A DNA stretch of 17,697 bases from Alloprevotella tannerae (lineage in GTDB: Bacteria; Bacteroidota; Bacteroidia; Bacteroidales; Bacteroidaceae), in the NCBI GenBank assembly GCA_015259305.1, contig JABZGO010000015.1, positions 1 through 17,697 on the forward strand, written 5' to 3'. A program made the translations under genes and the position numbers. Shown here one piece after another: positions 6,826 through 13,435 of the stretch; within the stretch, counting starts at the first letter, position 1, and each line of letters starts with the position of its first letter. A model generated the notes under the pieces. It was not told the origin of the DNA and searched no databases. It was given only the letters and a program-made list of their open reading frames with translations.

Positions 6826-8793
6826 TCAAAACAACTTATCTACATCAATAGATACGCCTAGCATTACATTGATACCATCAGTCAGCGGACTATTCAGATA
6901 ATAATACTTTGGACGATAATTAAAGAGGTTATCCAAAGCCAACGTTACCTTCACACCCTTCTTAAATTGTCCGGCTGCCGAAAATTTCCAAAGCGTATAA
7001 CCGGGATATTCTATGTCACGCATACCTTTCGACACATCATAATAGTCGATATATTCCGGATTAGTTACACCCGAAAGATAGCGGCCATCGATGCCAAGGG
7101 TCATGCCAAAGTTTTTATGAAAGCGGTGCTCCCAATCAGCGTGCACCATCAGCGAGTGCTTGCGAGCAGATATATATGGTGCCGACATTCGATCACCGGC
7201 CTTATTGCGTGGGAGGTTCTCGGCCGTCAGCGTGTAAGCAAAGCGGGCTGACAGACCGTTGCGCCAATGTCCTTGCACTGCCGCCTCCATACCGATCACA
7301 GAATGAGCGGCCAGATTGATATAAGAGAGGTGGGGAATAGGGTCCGTAGGGTTCGCCAGATAAGGAGCACCGGTTGCGATCTTATTAGTAATGTAGTTAT
7401 AGTAGCCATTCAGCGTGAAGTTGTAACCACCCTTTGCATACTCAGCTGAGAGATTCAAGTTGTGGCTCACTTCTGCCTTCAAGTTCGGATCTCCCACGAC
7501 TATCCAAATACCGGCCATATCATACTCATAATACTTCTCCTTTAGCGTTGGTGCGCGAAAGCCCATGCCATAACCCAAACGCAGGTTCATATGAGCGAGC
7601 GGCTCATAGCGCAGACTCACTTTCGGCGTCATTCGTGAGAAGTGGTGATCCGAAAAATAGTCATAGCGAAGCGCGCCAACCAGTTCCAAATTTTGTAGGA
7701 TGTTCCAATCATATTGCGCGAAAGCATCAAAAGCGTTCTGTTCGCGCGTTTTTCCTTCTAGTTTCTTATTATAGAGATAGTCGTGCAAGTAATCAGCCCC
7801 GAGTGTCAACACATCGTTTGCGCCGAAGCGAAGATTATACACAAGACGCAGCGAATTTTGCACATTCGAGTAATGTCTGACGTCAGCCTTTGTCAAGCGA
7901 CGATACTCTGATTTATCATATTGATCAAAAGCATAGGAAGCCTCCCAATTAGCCCGCTCATTTTGCTTCCACAAAGCCTGCAAGCCGCCGGAGAAGCCGC
8001 GGTAGCGTTCCGGCGTATCCTGAGTGCGCACCAGTTGGCGGAAGAAATAGCCGGCCCGCCCCTTGAGTTGCCAATTTTCCGTAGGTCGATACGTCAATTG
8101 CTCTTTGAAATCCCACGACTTATTACCATAAATCGTTGTAATGACGCGCGTCAAAGGTGCCGGCCCATTATTGACCATAAAGTTGTCTACCCGAAAACGA
8201 TTTACGGTAAAGAGATTATCCCAGCGCTTACCGCCGTTTTGCAAAGAGAGACCATAGCGCTGCTCGTTGTGCTTCGCCCAGCGTCCATTAAGGTTCAGCG
8301 CAAACGGCTTGCGCTTGTTTTTAGTGATGATATTGATCACACCGCCGCTGGCATTCGAGCCATAAAGCGCCGATGCAGCTCCTTTTACGATTTCTATGTG
8401 GTCTACGTTGTCAAGCGTCAGGCGCGAGAAGTCCACGTCGTCCATCGTCTCTCCGGCCAAGCGCTCACCATCTACCAGGATCAGCAGACTCTGCCCGCTG
8501 AAGCCGCAGAAGTTCAAGTGCATCTGCTGGTTCATCGCATAGGAAAATTCTACACCCGGCATCCGCTGTTGGAGTAAGTCGCGCAAATCGGTCGCATCCG
8601 TTTTCGCAATGTCTTTCGCAGAAATCACACTGGTCAACACCGGCGATTTCATCAACAATTTTGGCGTTCGTGTTCCTGTTATGACTACTTGATTTAGTTC
8701 ACCATCGTCCTTTATAGAGTCACGCTTGCTTTGTCCGAAAGCTAAGAGCGGACAAGCAAGGAATAAGAATATCGCTAACTTAGAGCTTTTCAT
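6826..8793 (-). CDS. hmuR: TonB-dependent outer-membrane receptor, HmuR-like (haem uptake)
   Basis: A 655-residue TonB-dependent receptor: Sec signal peptide (to about LLAFGQ, residue 21), TonB box near NQVVITGTR (34-42), plug domain at ~45-155 (DGERLAGETMDDVDF, IEIVKGAASALYGSNASGGVINII) and a beta-barrel ending in SIDVDKLF with a terminal Phe. Haem/haemoglobin receptor motifs are present in the barrel: FRAP at 412-415 and DPNL at 435-438, matching the FRAP/YRAP and NPDL boxes of HmuR-type receptors. His92 lies near where P. gingivalis HmuR has a plug histidine. No His lies between the two boxes, where I recall a second functional His in that protein. The start is 19 bp after a HmuY-family gene, which strongly supports a haem substrate. 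No hmuSTUV genes follow. Another haem-like ligand remains possible. Confidence 0.85.
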   Translation of the reverse strand: MKSSKLAIFLFLACPLLAFGQSKRDSIKDDGELNQVVITGTRTPKLLMKSPVLTSVISAKDIAKTDATDLRDLLQQRMPGVEFSYAMNQQMHLNFCGFSGQSLLILVDGERLAGETMDDVDFSRLTLDNVDHIEIVKGAASALYGSNASGGVINIITKNKRKPFALNLNGRWAKHNEQRYGLSLQNGGKRWDNLFTVNRFRVDNFMVNNGPAPLTRVITTIYGNKSWDFKEQLTYRPTENWQLKGRAGYFFRQLVRTQDTPERYRGFSGGLQALWKQNERANWEASYAFDQYDKSEYRRLTKADVRHYSNVQNSLRLVYNLRFGANDVLTLGADYLHDYLYNKKLEGKTREQNAFDAFAQYDWNILQNLELVGALRYDYFSDHHFSRMTPKVSLRYEPLAHMNLRLGYGMGFRAPTLKEKYYEYDMAGIWIVVGDPNLKAEVSHNLNLSAEYAKGGYNFTLNGYYNYITNKIATGAPYLANPTDPIPHLSYINLAAHSVIGMEAAVQGHWRNGLSARFAYTLTAENLPRNKAGDRMSAPYISARKHSLMVHADWEHRFHKNFGMTLGIDGRYLSGVTNPEYIDYYDVSKGMRDIEYPGYTLWKFSAAGQFKKGVKVTLALDNLFNYRPKYYYLNSPLTDGINVMLGVSIDVDKLF

Positions 8794-8812
8794 TGTGTAG
8801 ATGTCACAATAA

Positions 8813-9598
8813 TTAATAGGGATATTTATAGCGAATGGTCAAGTTGCATTTCTTGCCGTCCGCTCCGATATAGTTCTCCAATTGGAGCGCAGCATAAAGG
8901 CCATTCTTCAATCGCAAGATGAAGACGTGCTTATTATGAGTAAAAGCCGGCGGCATCGGCGGAATATCCACGCGGAGCCAATTGGAAAGCACCTTGTTGG
9001 CTTTTATGCCTTGACAACCGATCAACTCATTGAGCATCTGGCTTTGATCTACCCATACGGCGTTCTCCGTCCATTCATCTTCAGTAAACGTAGCACCCAG
9101 AAAGTCGCCACTATTGTCCGGCAATTGGCTCAGATCGTTGTAGTTGGTCTCCAGCACCGCCCCGCCGTTCGTACGTACATTATCGCGATGCACGGCAAAG
9201 GTCCAAGATGGCGGCTCTTGCTGCCGGTCAGTAGGCGTAAAACTACGCTTTTCGTTGTGCGCAATGCCCTGACCGAAAACATCAAACCAATACGTATAGA
9301 TTCCCGTCTGCCCATCGCCGCTGTCGCCGGCCGTCGGGATGGGAAAGCGCGTAAAATGGATTTGTGCGTGGTGTAGCCCGACGCTATCGCCCGCCGCTTG
9401 CAGAGCCGCCAGCGAGTCTAAGTCTACATAATACCAGTCCGTCCAACTGGAAGCGTCTACATAGAGCGTACCAGGTGCCACTTTCACTTGGTCGTTCGGC
9501 TCATCATAGATACCCCCCAAGATACCATTACAAGCTGTGAGCCCACTAAGGAGCGCACAGCCTGCAACGATGCTGATATAGCGTAAGCTAAGCTTCAT
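8813..9598 (-). CDS. hmuY: HmuY-family haem-binding lipoprotein (haemophore)
   Basis: A 261-residue lipoprotein with lipobox GLTAC (Cys23). The fold signatures of the HmuY family are visible: an early GTLYVDASSWTDWYYVDL strand, SWTFAVHRDNVRTNGGAVL in the middle, SNWLRVDIPPMPP, and the C-terminal LKNGLYAALQLENY...CNLTIRYKYPY. In P. gingivalis, HmuY takes haem from host proteins and hands it to HmuR. This gene sits directly before the HmuR-like receptor (19 bp) and 7 bp after the calycin-like gene, in one operon. The known P. gingivalis ligands are two His in the C-terminal half. Here there is no His between 138 and 220, so the ligands probably differ, with Met188 and Met215 as candidates (inference). 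It is somewhat longer than the ~216-residue P. gingivalis protein. Confidence 0.87.
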   Translation of the reverse strand: MKLSLRYISIVAGCALLSGLTACNGILGGIYDEPNDQVKVAPGTLYVDASSWTDWYYVDLDSLAALQAAGDSVGLHHAQIHFTRFPIPTAGDSGDGQTGIYTYWFDVFGQGIAHNEKRSFTPTDRQQEPPSWTFAVHRDNVRTNGGAVLETNYNDLSQLPDNSGDFLGATFTEDEWTENAVWVDQSQMLNELIGCQGIKANKVLSNWLRVDIPPMPPAFTHNKHVFILRLKNGLYAALQLENYIGADGKKCNLTIRYKYPY

Positions 9599-9605
9599 GC
9601 TTTAA

Positions 9606-10535
9606 TTAGTTTGTTCTTTCGCCTGTATATTTTGCTGTGATGGGGAAAGGCATTGAGCCCAACTTGAAGCCGTTTTCAATCGCCAATTTGCCGTCTTCAG
9701 TCAGTTTGACCGTAATCTTCGCGTTCTTAAAATCATAATCCTTATCCATCACCGTTTTGCCATCTTTCTTCGCCGTGAAGTGTGCTTTGAGACCGTCGCC
9801 GCTATAATCACGAACGTATGCCTTTGACGCTTGATCAAGGGCGATGTTGCTGATTGTGAAACTGCTGAGCGTTAAGTCGCCCATCGGCGTGCCGTTATAT
9901 TGCTCCTCAGGGACAGTCACATTGATCGTTCCATCACCATTTACAGCTACCTTATAAACAGCATCGGTCACGGTGAACGGGCCAAAAGCGCTACCTACTT
10001 TGACTACGTCCGTACCTTTGTAGTTGCCGGCAATGCTTGATGTGCTTGGAGCCGGGCCATAGGTCCAGTTGATCGTCGTACCGCCCATCAAAGCAGGAAT
10101 CGTGAAGACTACGTTGCGCATAGAGCCCTGGTAAGAAGCCTCATATTCTTTTGCGCTGCCACCGGGGCCGGCAATTTTAATCTTACCCGTACCGGAAATG
10201 TTCTGACCTTGCATATCCAAGCTGAACAAGCCGTCGCCCCATTGCGGGTCTACGAAGCGGCAGAGGTATTTTTCGCCCGTCTTAAGCACGCGAATCTCAG
10301 CTTTGTCGCCGAAGTACTTGTTTTGAAACATGCTGTTCGTCACCGTGATGTAACCTACGTAGGTATGGAAGAGCGTCGTGTCGGCTTGCTGTGCACCGGC
10401 GTTAAACTCTATGTTTTTGATTTCCGCAGCGGTGAACGTTACCTTTGAACCATCGGTCTTGTTGATGGTTACGGATTGTGCGAGGCCTTTTTGTCCGGCC
10501 AGAGCTATGCAGAGAAGTAAGAATAACTTTTTCAT
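9606..10535 (-). CDS. Secreted calycin-like domain protein of the hmu operon
   Basis: A 309-residue protein with a Sec signal peptide (MKKLFLLLCIALAGQKGLAQ). A short module, TINKTDGSKVTFTAAEIKNIEF, follows, of the kind common near the start of Bacteroidales secreted proteins. Residues ~167-309 match the calycin-like beta-barrel pattern (SIAGNYKGT, VNGDGTINVTV, DYDFKNAKITVKL, ITAKYTG). Residues ~55-160 may be a second, more divergent copy (TYVGYITV, GQNISGTGKI). Calycins bind small hydrophobic ligands, but no ligand residues can be named here. The ATG overlaps the preceding stop as ATGA (10535-10532), and the HmuY gene starts 7 bp after its stop, so it is translationally coupled into the haem operon. 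A role in haem or porphyrin handling is inferred only from the operon. Confidence 0.8.
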   Translation of the reverse strand: MKKLFLLLCIALAGQKGLAQSVTINKTDGSKVTFTAAEIKNIEFNAGAQQADTTLFHTYVGYITVTNSMFQNKYFGDKAEIRVLKTGEKYLCRFVDPQWGDGLFSLDMQGQNISGTGKIKIAGPGGSAKEYEASYQGSMRNVVFTIPALMGGTTINWTYGPAPSTSSIAGNYKGTDVVKVGSAFGPFTVTDAVYKVAVNGDGTINVTVPEEQYNGTPMGDLTLSSFTISNIALDQASKAYVRDYSGDGLKAHFTAKKDGKTVMDKDYDFKNAKITVKLTEDGKLAIENGFKLGSMPFPITAKYTGERTN

Positions 10536-11029
10536 TTCTTGATGAATTTGAAAGATTTTGTTGCTGTTTTTACAATAAATATACCTGCCGTATTGCCAAG
10601 CGATATGGCTACGCGACCTTGCGCATCGGCGTTTTGCTTGCCTACGATGCGGCCCGTGCTGTCATAGACAACGACCGGCGTGCCCGGCTGCAACTGTTCG
10701 CCACTCAGCGTTTCGCCAAAGGAGAAAATCGGCGTACCGAATGTGGTTTCTGCCGGATTGATGCCGTCTGTAGGATCGGCAAACTCAAACGAGCGATAGT
10801 CTGCAATAGGATATTCTACTGTCCCTTGCGTCGTCGTGAGCACGAGTGATGTAGCTGAGAAAGATACGACGGGCTTTTCGGCCAACTTAAAATAAGTGGC
10901 TGCGCCGTTAGCGTCGACTACCTTCACATGATCTATTGCCCATGCGCCCAAAGAGGTGCAAAAGGCCAAAAGCGTGCAGGCGAACAAGCGCACCACCCTA
11001 CTCTTTTTGTATGTAAATAACGTAATCAT
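10532..11029 (-). CDS. Small secreted protein with T9SS C-terminal sorting domain, first gene of hmu operon
   Basis: Starting at ATG 11029 it encodes 165 residues: signal peptide MITLFTYKKSRVVRLFACTL to about GAWA, then a short N-terminal module (HVKVVDANGAATYFKLAEKP, VEYPIADYRSFEF). The C-terminal ~70 residues are a T9SS type A sorting domain (VVVYDSTGRIVGK, GIFIVKTATKSFKFIKK). The frame is open to an ATG at 11086, but that lies upstream of the likely transcription start given by the promoter at 11056-11087, and only the 11029 start puts a proper signal peptide at the N-terminus. So little sequence lies between signal and sorting domain that it may be an adaptor or surface-anchored spacer rather than an enzyme. 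It overlaps the next gene by 4 bp. Confidence 0.8.
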   Translation of the reverse strand: MITLFTYKKSRVVRLFACTLLAFCTSLGAWAIDHVKVVDANGAATYFKLAEKPVVSFSATSLVLTTTQGTVEYPIADYRSFEFADPTDGINPAETTFGTPIFSFGETLSGEQLQPGTPVVVYDSTGRIVGKQNADAQGRVAISLGNTAGIFIVKTATKSFKFIKK

Positions 11030-11055
11030 ATAAATGTTTAAATAAAAACCGGGTG

Positions 11056-11087
11056 CAAAAGTACGCACTCCGATCAAGCGAGTCAAT
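11056..11087 (-). promoter_or_regulatory. Bacteroidetes sigma-ABfr-type promoter of the hmu operon
   Basis: On the minus strand ATTG (11087-11084), a 20-bp spacer and TACTTTTG (11063-11056) match the Bacteroidetes promoter consensus (TTTG / 19-21 bp / TAnnTTTG) almost perfectly. The predicted start site near 11049 gives a ~20-nt leader to ATG 11029. The sequence before that ATG is A/T-rich without Shine-Dalgarno, as usual in this phylum. Confidence 0.78.
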
Positions 11088-12202
11088 ACTCATTAATAAG
11101 GATTTTGCAAACTAACTTTAACAGTACGGCAAGGCGGTCTTCGCCGATTTTTGCAGCTGATCCGGGAACAAATGCGCGTAAGGGTCGCGCACATTTTTCG
11201 GCTCACACGACTACCGGAAGCTCGAAAGAGCGTTTACATCGGCGCGCTTTTGCAGCCATCTGAGCCAACCAAAGCGGCCACGCACTTGCCTTTTGCTTTC
11301 TTTTCTGCTGCTTTGTTTATGATTTGCCGGCATAACACCCATTTACGATGCCGCAGGCCTAAGTTGCATGCGCACACAAGAGATTGCGCTTTTATTGACA
11401 ACGCACTACTTCTTCACAGCTTTGCAAAAATCCTCATTTATGGGGAGACACGAGTGTCCGAAGTATTGCCCGCTACTACCTACTATTAGGTATGGAGACA
11501 ACAAGGCAGTTGCTGTTTTTTTGCAAAACTTATCAATGTATGAGGACAATGGCATCCTTATTGAGCGAGGCAAACGGAGGTAAAAAGTACCTACTGATGA
11601 GGAATAAAAAAAGCAGGATAAAAATTATAAACAGCTTTGATTTAGTAGATTAGACGAATGTTTTCATTGCAGCAATTCTCGTTTTTAAGTGCAATTGTCA
11701 GCCCATCTGTATCCGATCGCGCATTTTAGCGACAGCGACTGTTCATACTCGCTTTGTAGTATAGGAGCAATTTCAGTATATCGCCCAAATTGGTGACGAA
11801 AAGTAAGGTCTCATGCGTGCGATTACTCAAGAACAATTCAAATATCTTTTACAATTCATCGCCACGCAAGGAGCTAGGCCGCTAAAAGGCAACATGCGGA
11901 CGACGTGTGGCAGCATTTTACCTTACGAAGCGCCAAACTATAAAAGCGCAAACGGCCCAAGACAAGCCATCGGCACGCAAGTGGGGCGTTTATCATCACG
12001 ACAACAAAAGTCTACGCTCACGATGAAAAGGGTTTCACCTCACGATAAAAAAGGTTTCACCTCACGAGCGCAAGCGGTGCAAGGGCGATGTAGGGCGAAG
12101 CGAAGGCAACTACCGGCGCCTTCTGATCAAGCCATCGAAGGAAAAAAATGAGTCGGCCGATTGCTCACAGTAGAGAGACGAGGCAATGCGCCGGCAACGA
12201 TC
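11088..12202. other. ~1.1-kb region without a convincing gene
   Basis: This lies between the hmu promoter and the terminator of the DNA methyltransferase gene. Short frames exist on the plus strand (11151-11489, 11368-11583, 11813-12151), but their translations show no domain, signal peptide or compositional sign of coding, and none has a clear promoter. Visible structures are a perfect 6-bp hairpin TACCTA-CTAT-TAGGTA at 11477-11492, an imperfect direct repeat beginning TTTGCAAAA at 11421 and 11520, and a 22-bp tandem repeat at about 11996-12067. It could be a decayed gene region, or hold a small RNA or small protein that I cannot identify. Confidence 0.55.
11996..12067. repeat. 22-bp tandem repeat, about 3.3 copies
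   Basis: Units start at 11996, 12018 and 12040, with a partial fourth at 12062, each beginning TCACGA. The 12018 and 12040 units differ at only two of 22 positions (TCACGAT, an A-run, GGTTTCACC). The 11996 unit matches at roughly 13 of 22 and looks like a degenerate copy in the same phase. No gene overlaps it. The period is close to two helical turns, which would suit repeated protein binding, but replication slippage alone could make it. Confidence 0.75.
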
Positions 12203-12238
12203 AAAAAAAGCAGGCACCGGAAGTTGTCGGCGTCTGCT
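12203..12238 (-). terminator. Rho-independent terminator of the DNA methyltransferase gene
   Basis: Read on the minus strand, AGCAGACGCCG (12238-12228), loop ACAACTT, and CCGGTGCCTGCT form an 11-bp stem with one mismatch and one wobble, followed directly by a run of seven T (12209-12203). It starts about 41 bp after the methyltransferase stop codon. It is the clearest intrinsic terminator in the window. Confidence 0.82.
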
Positions 12239-12279
12239 TGTCGCATAAGAAGTTGAGGGTTCGCACCGCTGTGCTCCAC

Positions 12280-13356
12280 TTATTTCGTAACAAGATAATG
12301 AATATATTCCGTAGTTTGCGTGGCCTTGATTTTCCGTTCAGCCGAAGGGCGGTCGGCTTGGAAGCGACTGTAAGCTTGCTCAAACCGTCCATAGCGCCCG
12401 CGCCGCTCCATAACTTGCTGTATGTCGTCGAAGGTGAGCAAACCTTCGTTATTATAACTCAAAAATACGTAGCGCGCATTGGCGCGTTCGATCAAGTCGG
12501 CAAAGGCCTTGCGCACGTGGCGGCGAGAGCAATAGGCCGAGCGCCGATCTGCATAGTTGCGCATACCGGTCTTGCCGTGCAGCGCCGGACTGTCGTTGCG
12601 GGCGATGGTTTCCAAGACGTGATAATTGGCAGCATATTGCCGACTGTTGTAAGGCGGGTCAAGGTAGAGTATGTCCGTTTGCAAGCGGCCAATCAATTGG
12701 TTGGCGTCATTTTGAAACACCCGCTGCGGGCGCTTACTCAAGATGCACTCGACAGGCGTCATCGTAAGCGGACGCAAGGCCGAAGGTTTCAGTTTTTTGA
12801 GAAAAGCCCCATAGACGGAAGCCGTGTTGGCCACACTGTCCATATTCTCCAAAAGGGTCGTCAAGAGGAAATAAAACTCCCCTTTGGTGATCATTCTCGC
12901 GCGCAGCCACGCATCGATCTGCCGGCGGATGGCATCGCAGCGTCGGCCGTTGGCATCGCTGAAGTAGATTCTTTGCACAGCGTCATTAGTAGTCCCCCCG
13001 GGGCAAAAATGGCGCGAGACAAAGCCCTCTACAGGTGGGAGATCTTCGAGAAAACGACAGACGACCGCCCCTCGCTCCGGGAGGGCGGTCGTCGTAAGCA
13101 TCGGGATGTGGTCCTTCAAACCCAAAAAAGGCAGCGGATCACAAGTGCCAATATAATGCTGATTGAGTACGAAGCCGTAAAACTGCCAATCGTTGGCCGT
13201 CACGCTGCATCCTTGCAACTTATAAAAGCGGCCGACGGCGCCGGTTCCGGCAAAGAGATCGCAAAAGGTACCACTTCGTGCTACCTCACCGGCGATGGAG
13301 GTGATGCATTGGTCGATAAAGGGCAACAATGTACGCTTGGAACCAATGTAATTCAT
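12280..13356 (-). CDS. Adenine-N6 DNA methyltransferase, alpha class (MethyltransfD12), solitary
   Basis: A 358-residue enzyme with alpha-class motif order: motif X NYIGSKRTLLPFI (2-14), AdoMet-binding motif I FCDLFAGTGAVG (31-42), motif II near VTANDW, a variable region, then catalytic DPPY (233-236) in YLDPPYNSRQYAANYH and the YVFLSYN strand (~296-302). This set is typical of the D12 family, which methylates adenine N6 at a short site. The general look recalls the M.NlaIII/M.HpyAI group, but the site cannot be read from sequence. No restriction endonuclease gene lies on either side (rseP upstream, an empty region downstream), so it appears to be an orphan, as in epigenetic regulation or anti-restriction, or a relic of a lost system. 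It starts 79 bp after rseP and ends at its own terminator. Confidence 0.87.
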   Translation of the reverse strand: MNYIGSKRTLLPFIDQCITSIAGEVARSGTFCDLFAGTGAVGRFYKLQGCSVTANDWQFYGFVLNQHYIGTCDPLPFLGLKDHIPMLTTTALPERGAVVCRFLEDLPPVEGFVSRHFCPGGTTNDAVQRIYFSDANGRRCDAIRRQIDAWLRARMITKGEFYFLLTTLLENMDSVANTASVYGAFLKKLKPSALRPLTMTPVECILSKRPQRVFQNDANQLIGRLQTDILYLDPPYNSRQYAANYHVLETIARNDSPALHGKTGMRNYADRRSAYCSRRHVRKAFADLIERANARYVFLSYNNEGLLTFDDIQQVMERRGRYGRFEQAYSRFQADRPSAERKIKATQTTEYIHYLVTK

Positions 13357-13386
13357 CTTCGTAGGCGGACGGCGTAAAGGGTTATG

Positions 13387-13425
13387 GCGCTGAAACCGGC
13401 CCTAAACGGGCCGATTTCGAAGCGC
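13387..13425. terminator. Hairpin between rseP and the methyltransferase gene
   Basis: CGGCCC (13397-13402), loop TAAAC and GGGCCG (13408-13413) form a perfect 6-bp stem. Across a mismatch it extends with GAAA/TTTC and, across two unpaired bases, GCGC/GCGC. It lies 11 bp past the rseP stop, where a terminator is expected, but on the minus strand it is followed by CATAACCC rather than a T run. It may end the murA-rseP operon weakly or act as an mRNA 3'-end stabiliser. Confidence 0.42.
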
Positions 13426-13435
13426 TTTTGGGAGG

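Noticed and set aside
7921..8577. Plus-strand frame of 218 codons inside the TonB-dependent receptor
   Set aside because: It lies opposite the conserved plug and early barrel and has no supporting motif or promoter.
11127..11151. GGCG-loop-CGCC hairpin followed by five T on the plus strand
   Set aside because: The stem is only four base pairs and no plus-strand gene lies upstream for it to terminate.
11813..12151. Plus-strand frame of 112 codons before the methyltransferase terminator
   Set aside because: It runs through the 22-bp tandem repeat, and its basic translation shows no recognisable feature.
12148..13377. Plus-strand open frame of 409 codons opposite the methyltransferase gene
   Set aside because: It is the antisense shadow of a gene with complete methyltransferase motifs. 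Its translation is basic and shows no domain, signal or promoter.
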